DNA from: Pseudomonadota bacterium
GTDB taxonomy: Bacteria > Pseudomonadota > Gammaproteobacteria > Burkholderiales > Burkholderiaceae_C
Length of the DNA: 37,936 nucleotides
NCBI GenBank assembly: GCA_963204815.1
Contig: CAUJHQ010000021.1
Coordinates: 1 to 37,936 of the forward strand
Direction: 5' to 3'
Position 1 is the first letter of the stretch; every line of letters starts with the position of its first letter. The translations under genes and the position numbers were made by a program. A model generated the notes under the pieces. It saw only the letters and a program-made list of their open reading frames with translations. It searched no databases and was not told where the DNA came from. Positions 31,676-37,936 of the stretch are shown piece after piece.

Positions 31676-33261
31676 ACGCGCCCGCGCTCGAACGCGGCGC
31701 GCTGCTGGCGCGGCTGCGCGAGGCGCGCGAGTGGGACATCGCCGTCGTCGGCGGCGGCGCCACCGGCCTGGGCGTGGCGCTGGACGCGGCGGCGCGCGGC
31801 TTCAGCGTCGTGCTCGTCGAATCGCACGACTTCGCCAAGGGCACCAGCTCGCGCGCCACCAAGCTGGCGCACGGCGGCGTGCGCTACCTGGCGCAGGGCG
31901 ACATCGGCCTCGTGCGCGAGGCGCTGCACGAGCGCGCCGCGATGCTGGCGAATGCGCCGCACGTGGCGCAGCGCCTGCCCTTCGTGATGCCGGGCTACCA
32001 CTGGTGGGAGCGCGGCTTCTACGGCATCGGCCTGAAGGCCTACGACGCGCTCGCCGGTGCGCGCGGGCTCGGCCCCACCGAGTGGCTGTCGACGCGCCAG
32101 GTGCGCGACCTGCTGCCCGGCGTGCAGCCGCGCGGCCTGTGGGGCGGCGTGCGCTACTGGGACGGCCAGTTCGACGACGCCCGGCTCGCCGTGCTGCTGG
32201 CGCGCACGGCGGCGGCGCGCGGCGCGCTCGTCGTCAACCACTGCGAAGCGACCGACCTCGTGCGCGAAGCCGGCCGCGTGCGCGGCCTCGTCGTGCGCGA
32301 CCGCGAAGGCGGCGAGTCCTTCCGCATCGCCGCGCGCTGCGTCGTCAACGCCGCCGGCGTCTGGGTCGACGCGGTGCGCGCGATGGACCAGGAACCCGGC
32401 GCGCCGGCAAGGCCGCCGATGGTGGCGCCCAGCCAGGGCGTGCACCTCGTCGTCGACCGCCGATTCATGCCGGGCGCGCATGCGCTGCTGGTGCCCAAGA
32501 CGGCCGACGGCCGCGTGTTGTTCGCCGTGCCCTGGCTCGGCAAGCTGGTGCTCGGCACCACCGACACGCCGCGCGACGACCTCGCGCGCGAGCCGGCGCC
32601 GTTCGCCGACGAGGTGAAGTTCATCCTCGGCGAGGCGGCGCGCTACCTCGCGTTGGCGCCGCGGCGCGAGGACGTGCGCTCGGTGTGGGTGGGCCTGCGG
32701 CCGCTGGTGAAGCCGTCGGGCGAGGACGACCGCGCGGCCGCCGGCACGAAGACCCTGTCGCGCGAGCACACGGTGATCGTCGGCCGCTCCGGGCTCGTCA
32801 CCGTGACCGGCGGCAAGTGGACGACCTACCGCGCGATGGCCGAAGACGTGCTCGCGCGCTGCATGGACCGCGACCTGCTGCCGCGCCGGCCCGGCGGCGT
32901 CACCGCTCGCCTGCCGCTGCTGGGCAGCGCGCCCGGCCGGCCGCTGGCCGAGCCGCCCGGCCTGCACCTGTACGGCAGCGAATCGGCGCTGCTGCAGTCG
33001 CTGCCCGGCGCCGACCGCTGGCTCTGGCGCGACGGCGCCGGCGGCCTGAGCGAGGCGATGGTGCGTTTCGCGCTGCGCCACGAGATGGCGCGCGACGTCG
33101 AAGACGTGCTGGCGCGGCGCTCGCGCCTGCTGTTCCTGGACGCGGCCGAGGCGGCGCGCGTGGCCGACGACGTGGCCGCGATCGTCGACGAAGAACTGGG
33201 GCGCGACGGCGACGCCGCCGCGTTCAAGGCGCTCGCCGCGCAGTACGCGCGGCTGCCGTGA
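31672..33261 (+). CDS. glpD: Aerobic glycerol-3-phosphate dehydrogenase
   Basis: FAD-dependent, membrane-associated enzyme oxidising glycerol-3-phosphate to dihydroxyacetone phosphate and reducing quinone, 529 aa. The FAD-binding dinucleotide fold is at the start (IAVVGGGATGLGVALDAAARG, Gly27-Gly29). It has the family motif SSRATKLAHGGVRYL, the GVRYWDGQFDDARL substrate-region block and TVTGGKWTTYRAMAED at the second FAD contact. The C-terminal helical domain is complete. No glycerol kinase or facilitator gene is in the window. It abuts the convergent redoxin gene with no gap. Confidence 0.95.
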   Translation: MNAPALERGALLARLREAREWDIAVVGGGATGLGVALDAAARGFSVVLVESHDFAKGTSSRATKLAHGGVRYLAQGDIGLVREALHERAAMLANAPHVAQRLPFVMPGYHWWERGFYGIGLKAYDALAGARGLGPTEWLSTRQVRDLLPGVQPRGLWGGVRYWDGQFDDARLAVLLARTAAARGALVVNHCEATDLVREAGRVRGLVVRDREGGESFRIAARCVVNAAGVWVDAVRAMDQEPGAPARPPMVAPSQGVHLVVDRRFMPGAHALLVPKTADGRVLFAVPWLGKLVLGTTDTPRDDLAREPAPFADEVKFILGEAARYLALAPRREDVRSVWVGLRPLVKPSGEDDRAAAGTKTLSREHTVIVGRSGLVTVTGGKWTTYRAMAEDVLARCMDRDLLPRRPGGVTARLPLLGSAPGRPLAEPPGLHLYGSESALLQSLPGADRWLWRDGAGGLSEAMVRFALRHEMARDVEDVLARRSRLLFLDAAEAARVADDVAAIVDEELGRDGDAAAFKALAAQYARLP

Positions 33262-33870
33262 TCAGGCGCCCGACGAGTACTTGATCGAGCAGCCGTAGGC
33301 GCTGGTGCTGGGCGTGCTGACCGGCTTGCCGGCGAGCAACTCACCGACCGTTTGCTTGACGTAGTTCGTGGCGGTGGCGATGTCGGCCACGCGGCCGGTG
33401 GGCTTGCTGTCGATCGCGCCCGCGTACACCAGCTTGCCGGCGGGGTCGATGACGTACATGTGCGGCGTCGTGCGGGCGCCGTAGGCGCGGCCGATCTTGC
33501 CCTCGGGGTCCATCAGCGTCGCGGTGGCGGCGGCCTTCTGCTGCTGCATCCAGGCCGCCATCTCGGCCGGCTTCAGGTGGTCGCCGGCGTCGGGGCTGGT
33601 GGAGTTGATCGTCAGCCAGACCACGCCCTTGGCCGTGGCCTCCTTCTGCGTGCCCTGCATGTTGCCGCCGCTGTAGTGCTTCTGAACGAACGGGCATCCC
33701 GGGTTCACCCACTCGAGCACGACATGCCGGCCCTTGAAGTCGGCCAGCGACACCGTCTTGCCGGCGGTGTCGACGGCGCTGAAGGCCGGCGCGGGCTGGC
33801 CGACGCTGGCGGCCGCGAAGGCTGCACCACCGGCAGCGAGCAGCGAACTGACGAGCAGGGTCTTCAACAT
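33262..33870 (-). CDS. Exported redoxin-domain (peroxiredoxin-like) protein
   Basis: A 202-aa periplasmic thioredoxin-fold protein with a signal peptide of about 20 residues. The redox motif is NPGCPFVQKHY with a single Cys59 and no CxxC; this CPFVxKHY form marks a redoxin/AhpC-TSA-like group. A second cysteine, Cys194 in YGCSIKY near the C-terminus, is the likely resolving partner. ATG 33870 has GAGGAG upstream. It is downstream of the dsbD gene on the same strand, separated by structured repeat copy B; DsbD could supply its electrons. The stop is directly adjacent to that of glpD. Confidence 0.87.
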   Translation of the reverse strand: MLKTLLVSSLLAAGGAAFAAASVGQPAPAFSAVDTAGKTVSLADFKGRHVVLEWVNPGCPFVQKHYSGGNMQGTQKEATAKGVVWLTINSTSPDAGDHLKPAEMAAWMQQQKAAATATLMDPEGKIGRAYGARTTPHMYVIDPAGKLVYAGAIDSKPTGRVADIATATNYVKQTVGELLAGKPVSTPSTSAYGCSIKYSSGA

Positions 33871-33890
33871 CGGGCGCTCCTCGGAAGGCT

Positions 33891-33968
33891 TCAGCCCGGA
33901 CGCGTGAAATCGCGCAAGGGCCTTCGATAGCCACGGCACGCCTTCCGGCGTCCCGTGCGCAGACTCAG
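33891..33968 (-). repeat. 78-bp structured repeat, copy B, 3' of dsbD
   Basis: Gap-free match to copy A at 62 of 78 positions. It starts, on the minus strand, at the dsbD TGA (33967-33965). The main hairpin arms CACGGCACGCC and GGCGTCCCGTG pair with one mismatch and carry base-pair exchanges relative to copy A; the small stem is CGCG-TGAAAT-CGCG, where one pair is switched from G-C to C-G. It separates dsbD from the redoxin gene. Confidence 0.8.
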
Positions 33969-36070
33969 GGCAGGCTGGCGAGCAGTTCCTTGACCTCGCC
34001 GACGCTGAGAATTTCGCTCAAGACCTTTGGCCCTGCCGCGCCCGGGGCATAGAGCGCGTACACCGGCACGCCGCTGCGGCCCAGGCGCGCCAGCTCGGCG
34101 GTGATGGCGGCGTCACGGCGCGTCCAGTCGGCGCGCAGCAGCGCGACCTTGCGGCGCTCGAAGTCGGCCACCACCTCGGGCCGGTTCAACGTGGTGCGCT
34201 TGTTGACCTGGCAGGTCACGCACCACGCCGCCGTGAAGTCGACGAACACCGGCCGCCCCTCGGCCGACAGCTGCGCCACGCGCTGCGCGCTCCAGGGCTC
34301 CCAGCCGGCTTCCGCCTTCGCCGGCCCGGCCGGCTGCTCGCGCAGGTTCGGCAGCGCCCACGACAGCGCGGCACCGGCCATCACGAGCGCCAGCGCCCCG
34401 AAGCCCCAGCGGGCGTTGCGGCCGAGCGCCGGCGAACCGAAGGCCCAGGCGGCGAACGCCAGCACGACGAGCAGGCCGAGCAGCGCCGCGGCGCCGTCGA
34501 TGCCGGCCTGCTGGCCCAGCACCCACACCAGCCAGACCACGGTGGCGAACATCGGGAACGCCATCACGGCCTTGAAGTGCGCCATCCACACGCCCGGGCG
34601 CGGCAGCAGGCGCGCCAGCCCCGGCCACGCGCTGGCGGCCAGGTACGGCGCCGCCATGCCGAGGCCGAGCGCCGCGAAGACCGCGAGCGCCTGCGCGGTG
34701 GGCAGCGTGACCGCGGCGCCCAGCGAGGCGCCCATGAATGGCGCCGTGCAGGGCGACGCCACGGCCACCGCCAGCACGCCGGTCAGCAGCGAATCGACCA
34801 GCGGGTGCTTGGCCTGCGCGCTCGCCCACGAACTGGGCAGCAGCGAGCCGAACTCGAACACGCCGGCGAGGTTCAGGCCGATCAGCGTGAAGAGCACCGC
34901 CAGCCCGGCGACCACCATCGGCGACTGCAGCTGGAAGCCCCAGCCGAGCTGCTCGCCCCCGGCGCGCAACGCCAGCAGCAGCGCCGCCAGCGCGATGAAC
35001 GACAGCACCACGCCCGCCGTGTAGGCCAGCCCGCCCGCAAGCAGCTTGGCGCGGTCCTGGGCGTGCGTCGCGAAGCCCAGCACCTTCAGCGACAGCACCG
35101 GGAACACGCAGGGCATCAGGTTGAGGATGGCACCGCCGACGAGGGCCAGCGCCAGCGCGGCCCAGAAGCTCACCGCGTCGGGCGGCGGCGCGGCGGCGGC
35201 GGGCACGCCGGTCGCGGGCGCCAGCGGCGGCAGCGCGGCGACCGCCGGCCACGGCGTCGTCACCTTCACCGCCACGCGCAGGCCGGTGGCTTCGCCGTCG
35301 GCGACCAGCACGCTGGGCATCTCGGCCGGGTCGGCGCTGCGCTGCGGGTCGACCGGCAGCTTCGCGGTCCAGGTGGCGCCGCTCCAGGCCGCCTCGGGCT
35401 GGGCGGCATTGACGATGACGCCGCCGGTCTCGGGCATGAAGGCCAGCGCCTTGCCCTGCCAGGCGGCCGGCAGGCCGGCGACGCGCACGACGAGCCGGTC
35501 GCCTTCGAGGGCGGCGCTCGCCTGCGCGCCGGCCAGGTCGCGCGGCACGGCGGCCTGCGCGTCGGCAAAGGCCTTCGCGTGGCCGGCGGTGGCGGCGCGC
35601 ACCGGCAGATCGAGCGCGAACTCGCCTGACTCCGGGATGCAGACGTCCTTGCAGACCAGCCAGTCGGCCTTCAGCGACACCGGCAGCGATTCGCCCGCGA
35701 AGCCGGCCGGCACGGTGAGCTTCACCGGCAGCAGCACGGTGCCGTCGTAGCCGTAGTTCAGCAGCGGGCCGATCGGCAGCTTCTTGGGCGTCGGCCACTC
35801 GATGTCGCCGGCGGCGAAGCCGGCGGGCAGCTTCCATTCGAAGGTCGTCGGCAGGCCGGAATCGCCCGGGTTCTTCCAGTAGGTGTGCCAGTGCGGCTGG
35901 TGCGTGATCGACAGGCCCAGCCAGACCGGCTTGCCGGCGGCGACGCCTTCGGGCGCGTGGGCCAGCAGCTCGGCCCGCACCTGCGGCGTGGTGACGACGG
36001 CGCCGGCGGCCGAGGCCAGCAGCGGGAAGACGCCGGCGGCCAGCGCCAGCAACAGACGGAAGGGTTTCAT
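33965..36070 (-). CDS. dsbD: DsbD family thiol:disulfide interchange protein (cytochrome c biogenesis/ScsB-like)
   Basis: Carries reducing power from cytoplasmic thioredoxin to the periplasm, 701 aa. After a signal peptide, a long periplasmic domain contains the Cys pair of VCKDVCIPESG (about 139/143). The membrane core (about 300-590) has eight helices with the paired cysteines in MPCVFPVLSLK and ASPCTAPFMG. The C-terminal thioredoxin domain has WCVTCQVN (Cys617, Cys620). The enlarged N-terminal region (LGLSITHQPHWHTYWKNPGDSGLPT) is that of the ScsB/DsbD-like subgroup rather than of E. coli DsbD. It is flanked by a metallo-hydrolase 19 bp upstream and a redoxin downstream. Confidence 0.92.
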   Translation of the reverse strand: MKPFRLLLALAAGVFPLLASAAGAVVTTPQVRAELLAHAPEGVAAGKPVWLGLSITHQPHWHTYWKNPGDSGLPTTFEWKLPAGFAAGDIEWPTPKKLPIGPLLNYGYDGTVLLPVKLTVPAGFAGESLPVSLKADWLVCKDVCIPESGEFALDLPVRAATAGHAKAFADAQAAVPRDLAGAQASAALEGDRLVVRVAGLPAAWQGKALAFMPETGGVIVNAAQPEAAWSGATWTAKLPVDPQRSADPAEMPSVLVADGEATGLRVAVKVTTPWPAVAALPPLAPATGVPAAAAPPPDAVSFWAALALALVGGAILNLMPCVFPVLSLKVLGFATHAQDRAKLLAGGLAYTAGVVLSFIALAALLLALRAGGEQLGWGFQLQSPMVVAGLAVLFTLIGLNLAGVFEFGSLLPSSWASAQAKHPLVDSLLTGVLAVAVASPCTAPFMGASLGAAVTLPTAQALAVFAALGLGMAAPYLAASAWPGLARLLPRPGVWMAHFKAVMAFPMFATVVWLVWVLGQQAGIDGAAALLGLLVVLAFAAWAFGSPALGRNARWGFGALALVMAGAALSWALPNLREQPAGPAKAEAGWEPWSAQRVAQLSAEGRPVFVDFTAAWCVTCQVNKRTTLNRPEVVADFERRKVALLRADWTRRDAAITAELARLGRSGVPVYALYAPGAAGPKVLSEILSVGEVKELLASLP

Positions 36071-36089
36071 CAGGTCTCGATTGTCGGGC

Positions 36090-37184
36090 TCAGCGCCGCG
36101 GCAGCACGTGCGTGCCGCCCACCGGCAGCACGAAGAACGCGTCGTCGGCCACGCCCTGGGCGCGCCGCGCGGCGGCCAGTTCGGCCGGCGGGGTGTCGAG
36201 CGACTCGTCGGTCAGCTGGAAGGTTCCCCAGTGCACGCCGAGCGACCGCTTGGCGCCGAGGTCGCGGTGGATCTGCACCGCCTCGGCCGGGTTGACGTGC
36301 TGCGAGGCCATGAACCAGCGCGGCTCGTAGGCGCCCACCGGCAGCAGCGCGATGTCGAAGCCGCCGTCGCGCTGGCGTTCGGCGAAACGGCGGCGGATGT
36401 CCTCGAAGTCGGGCGAGTAGCCGGTGTCGCCGGCCCAGAAGAGGTGGAAGCGCGGCGCGAAGACGGCGAAGCCGCCCCACAGCGTCTGCATGCGGTCGTG
36501 CAGGCCGCGGCCGGACCAGTGCTGCGCCGGGGTCAGCACGATGTCGAGCGCGCCCACGCGGTGGCCCTGCCACCAGTCGAGCTCGACGGCGTGCTCGATG
36601 CCGGCATCGGCGAGCCAGGCCTTCAGCCCCAGCGGCACGACGAACAGCGGCGGGCCGCCGGGCTGCGCGGCGAGCGCCTTCACGCTCGCCTCGTCGAGGT
36701 GGTCGTAGTGGTTGTGCGAGATCAGCACGACGTCGATGCGCGGCAGGTCGGCGATCGGCAGCGCCGGCGGCTGCGCGCGCCGCGGCCCCAGCCAGGACAG
36801 CGGCGACGCACGCTCGCTGAAGACGGGGTCGGTCAGCAGGTTGATGCCGTCGAACTGCGCCAGCACGGTGGCGTGGCCGATCCAGGTGACGGCGGGCTCC
36901 ATCGCGGCGCCGGCCTTCGCGTTGGCGTGCAGGAAGCCGAGGTCGGGCGCATGCGTCGGCACCGCGGTCTGCGCCACCGCCGGCAGGCCGGCACGCCAGG
37001 CGTCCAGGCGCCAGCGCAGCAGGTCGGCCACGGTCTTGGGCGTGAACTCGAGGTGGTTGTTCTGGAAGCCGCCGGGGCGGTGGTGCGCGGGCGCGCCCGC
37101 GGTCCACGCCGGGGCGCCGGCAAGCACGCCGGCGATGACGGCGCCGAGGGCTCTTCGCTTGGACGGCTTGGGCATGGCGCGCAT
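36090..37184 (-). CDS. Metallo-beta-lactamase-fold hydrolase (NAPE-PLD/UlaG-like)
   Basis: A 364-aa metal-dependent hydrolase related to N-acyl-phosphatidylethanolamine phospholipase D and RomA-type proteins. The metal motif is LISHNHYDHLD (about residues 153-163), with further ligands in TPAQHWSGR, FWAGDTGYSPDF and the C-terminal VHWGTFQLTDE. WIGHATVLAQFDGINLLTDPVF is the typical entry to the fold. An N-terminal Ala-rich hydrophobic segment after KPSKRRALG suggests export or membrane anchoring; the substrate is unknown, possibly a phospholipid. ATG 37184 has a GGCGGA upstream; ATG 37175 is nine bases further in. It is divergent from the ATP synthase operon. Confidence 0.88.
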   Translation of the reverse strand: MRAMPKPSKRRALGAVIAGVLAGAPAWTAGAPAHHRPGGFQNNHLEFTPKTVADLLRWRLDAWRAGLPAVAQTAVPTHAPDLGFLHANAKAGAAMEPAVTWIGHATVLAQFDGINLLTDPVFSERASPLSWLGPRRAQPPALPIADLPRIDVVLISHNHYDHLDEASVKALAAQPGGPPLFVVPLGLKAWLADAGIEHAVELDWWQGHRVGALDIVLTPAQHWSGRGLHDRMQTLWGGFAVFAPRFHLFWAGDTGYSPDFEDIRRRFAERQRDGGFDIALLPVGAYEPRWFMASQHVNPAEAVQIHRDLGAKRSLGVHWGTFQLTDESLDTPPAELAAARRAQGVADDAFFVLPVGGTHVLPRR

Positions 37185-37267
37185 GATCCGCCCGAACCTG
37201 AATCCCAGGTGAGCCACCGGGTTCAGGGGTCGGCTGGGGTTGCTTCGGGATGTTTCGGGTTTGTTCG

Positions 37268-37273
37268 TATAAT
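37268..37273 (+). promoter_or_regulatory. -10 element of the atp operon
   Basis: A consensus TATAAT 35 bases before atpI. TTCGGG at 37245-37250 has the right 17-bp spacing but is a weak -35. Transcription would start near 37280. Confidence 0.65.
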
Positions 37274-37307
37274 CCCGCGGTTTGCCGACCGAATCCGGAC
37301 TCCCGAC

Positions 37308-37793
37308 ATGGCGATCGAACGCAATCTCCGCGCCGAACGCCGCTGGAGGGACTTTGAAGAAGATGAGGCGGCGACACCGGACTTCAAGCCGCTGACGCGC
37401 GAGGAGGCGCAGGCGCTGCGAGCCAAGGAACCGTCACTGTCACCGTGGCGCGTGATCGGGCTCCAGGTGGGGGTCGGTGGGGTGGCGGCACTGCTTGCAG
37501 CGCTCGTCACCGGCAGTCAGGTGGTGGCGTGGTCGGTGCTGTACGGTGCCGCCACGGTGGTGGTGCCCGGGGCCTTGTTGGCGCGCGGCATGACCAGCCG
37601 CCTGAGCAGCGTGTCGCCCGGCGCCAGCGCCGTCAGCTTCATGTTGTGGGAGTTTGTGAAGATCGGGGTTTCGGTCGCCATGCTCGCGCTGGCGCCCAAG
37701 CTCGTGCAGCCCCTGAGCTGGCCGGCCTTGCTGGTCGGTCTGGTGCTGTGCATGAAGGTTTACTGGCTCGCGCTGTTGTGGCGCGGGCGCTAG
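37308..37793 (+). CDS. atpI: ATP synthase accessory protein I
   Basis: A 161-aa inner-membrane protein that precedes the structural ATP synthase genes and helps c-ring assembly and Mg2+ handling. The N-terminal 45 residues are charged and cytoplasmic; four membrane helices follow (VIGLQVGVGGVAALLAALV, VVAWSVLYGAATVVVPGAL, LWEFVKIGVSVAMLAL, LLVGLVLCMKVYWLALLW). The position 30 bp before atpB confirms the call. Compared with the core ATPase subunits it is weakly conserved, which is normal for AtpI. Confidence 0.9.
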   Translation: MAIERNLRAERRWRDFEEDEAATPDFKPLTREEAQALRAKEPSLSPWRVIGLQVGVGGVAALLAALVTGSQVVAWSVLYGAATVVVPGALLARGMTSRLSSVSPGASAVSFMLWEFVKIGVSVAMLALAPKLVQPLSWPALLVGLVLCMKVYWLALLWRGR

Positions 37794-37823
37794 AGACAAG
37801 TCGAAGATTCGGGACGAGCACAC

Positions 37824-37936
37824 ATGGCAGCCACTGGCAACGGGCCGACCGCGGGCGAATACATCGTCCACCACCTGCAGCATCTGCAGAACCACAAGCA
37901 ATCGGCGGTCGTCGATTTCTCGGTGGTCAACCTCGA
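37824..37936 (+). CDS. atpB: ATP synthase subunit a, 5' end (partial)
   Basis: Only the first 37 codons are in the window. The peptide contains GEYIVHHLQHLQNHKQ and VVDFSVVNL, the N-terminus of betaproteobacterial Fo subunit a, the membrane proton-channel subunit. The gene runs off the right edge; a GGGACGAG purine stretch lies upstream of the ATG. Confidence 0.9.
   Translation, partial: MAATGNGPTAGEYIVHHLQHLQNHKQSAVVDFSVVNL

Overview
The window is high-GC, gene-dense chromosomal DNA with no phage, insertion sequence, CRISPR array, tRNA or rRNA that I can see. It most resembles the betaproteobacterial order Burkholderiales, perhaps the Rubrivivax/Piscinibacter/Methylibium neighbourhood. The reasons are a split MetH, the gshA type of glutamate-cysteine ligase shared by beta- and some gammaproteobacteria, a DUF1800/DUF1501 pair, MocR regulation and an atpI-atpB start. 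The genus is an inference.

Layout. 1-498: a small lipoprotein on the minus strand. 594-3508: an S-adenosylhomocysteine riboswitch followed by the B12-dependent C-terminal part of methionine synthase. 3619-6893: a DUF1800 lipoprotein and a Tat-exported DUF1501 protein. 6883-8409: comM (yifB), convergent. 8410-10661: a nitrogen-control module with two NtrC-like sites, a sigma-54 promoter, a possible 31-codon leader ORF, glnK, amtB and an intrinsic terminator. 10683-16891: a gshA-kup-benE-gshB-DUF4243 run. 16975-18427 (minus): a YceI protein downstream of an unrecognised membrane protein. 18607-21076: a small outer-membrane barrel and the ABC-F ATPase Uup. 21093-21824 (minus): an unrecognised 243-aa protein. 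21932-27807: a MocR regulator divergent from an EamA transporter, then aminotransferase, PhzF, glyoxalase-like and AlaX genes with overlapping stops and starts. 28020-29388: divergent cytochrome c'-type and cytochrome b561 genes. 29405-33261: GNAT, aldose epimerase, SMP-30 lactonase and glycerol-3-phosphate dehydrogenase. 33262-37184 (minus): metallo-hydrolase, DsbD-type reductase and a redoxin. 37308-end: the start of the ATP synthase operon.

The genes are mostly housekeeping, and the most interesting material is non-coding. A 78-bp element with two covarying stem-loops lies flush against the stop codons of yceI and dsbD. The 3' end of alaX and the following spacer carry four small palindromes with the same GCA triloop, including an exact 29-bp duplication and a micro-ORF echoing the AlaX C-terminus. 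The glnK leader combines NtrC-like sites, a sigma-54 promoter and a possible small ORF. The divergent MocR/EamA spacer holds direct and inverted repeats that look like operators. Several genes (gshA, uup, the EamA gene) have a -10-like hexamer exactly six bases before the ATG, suggesting leaderless mRNAs.
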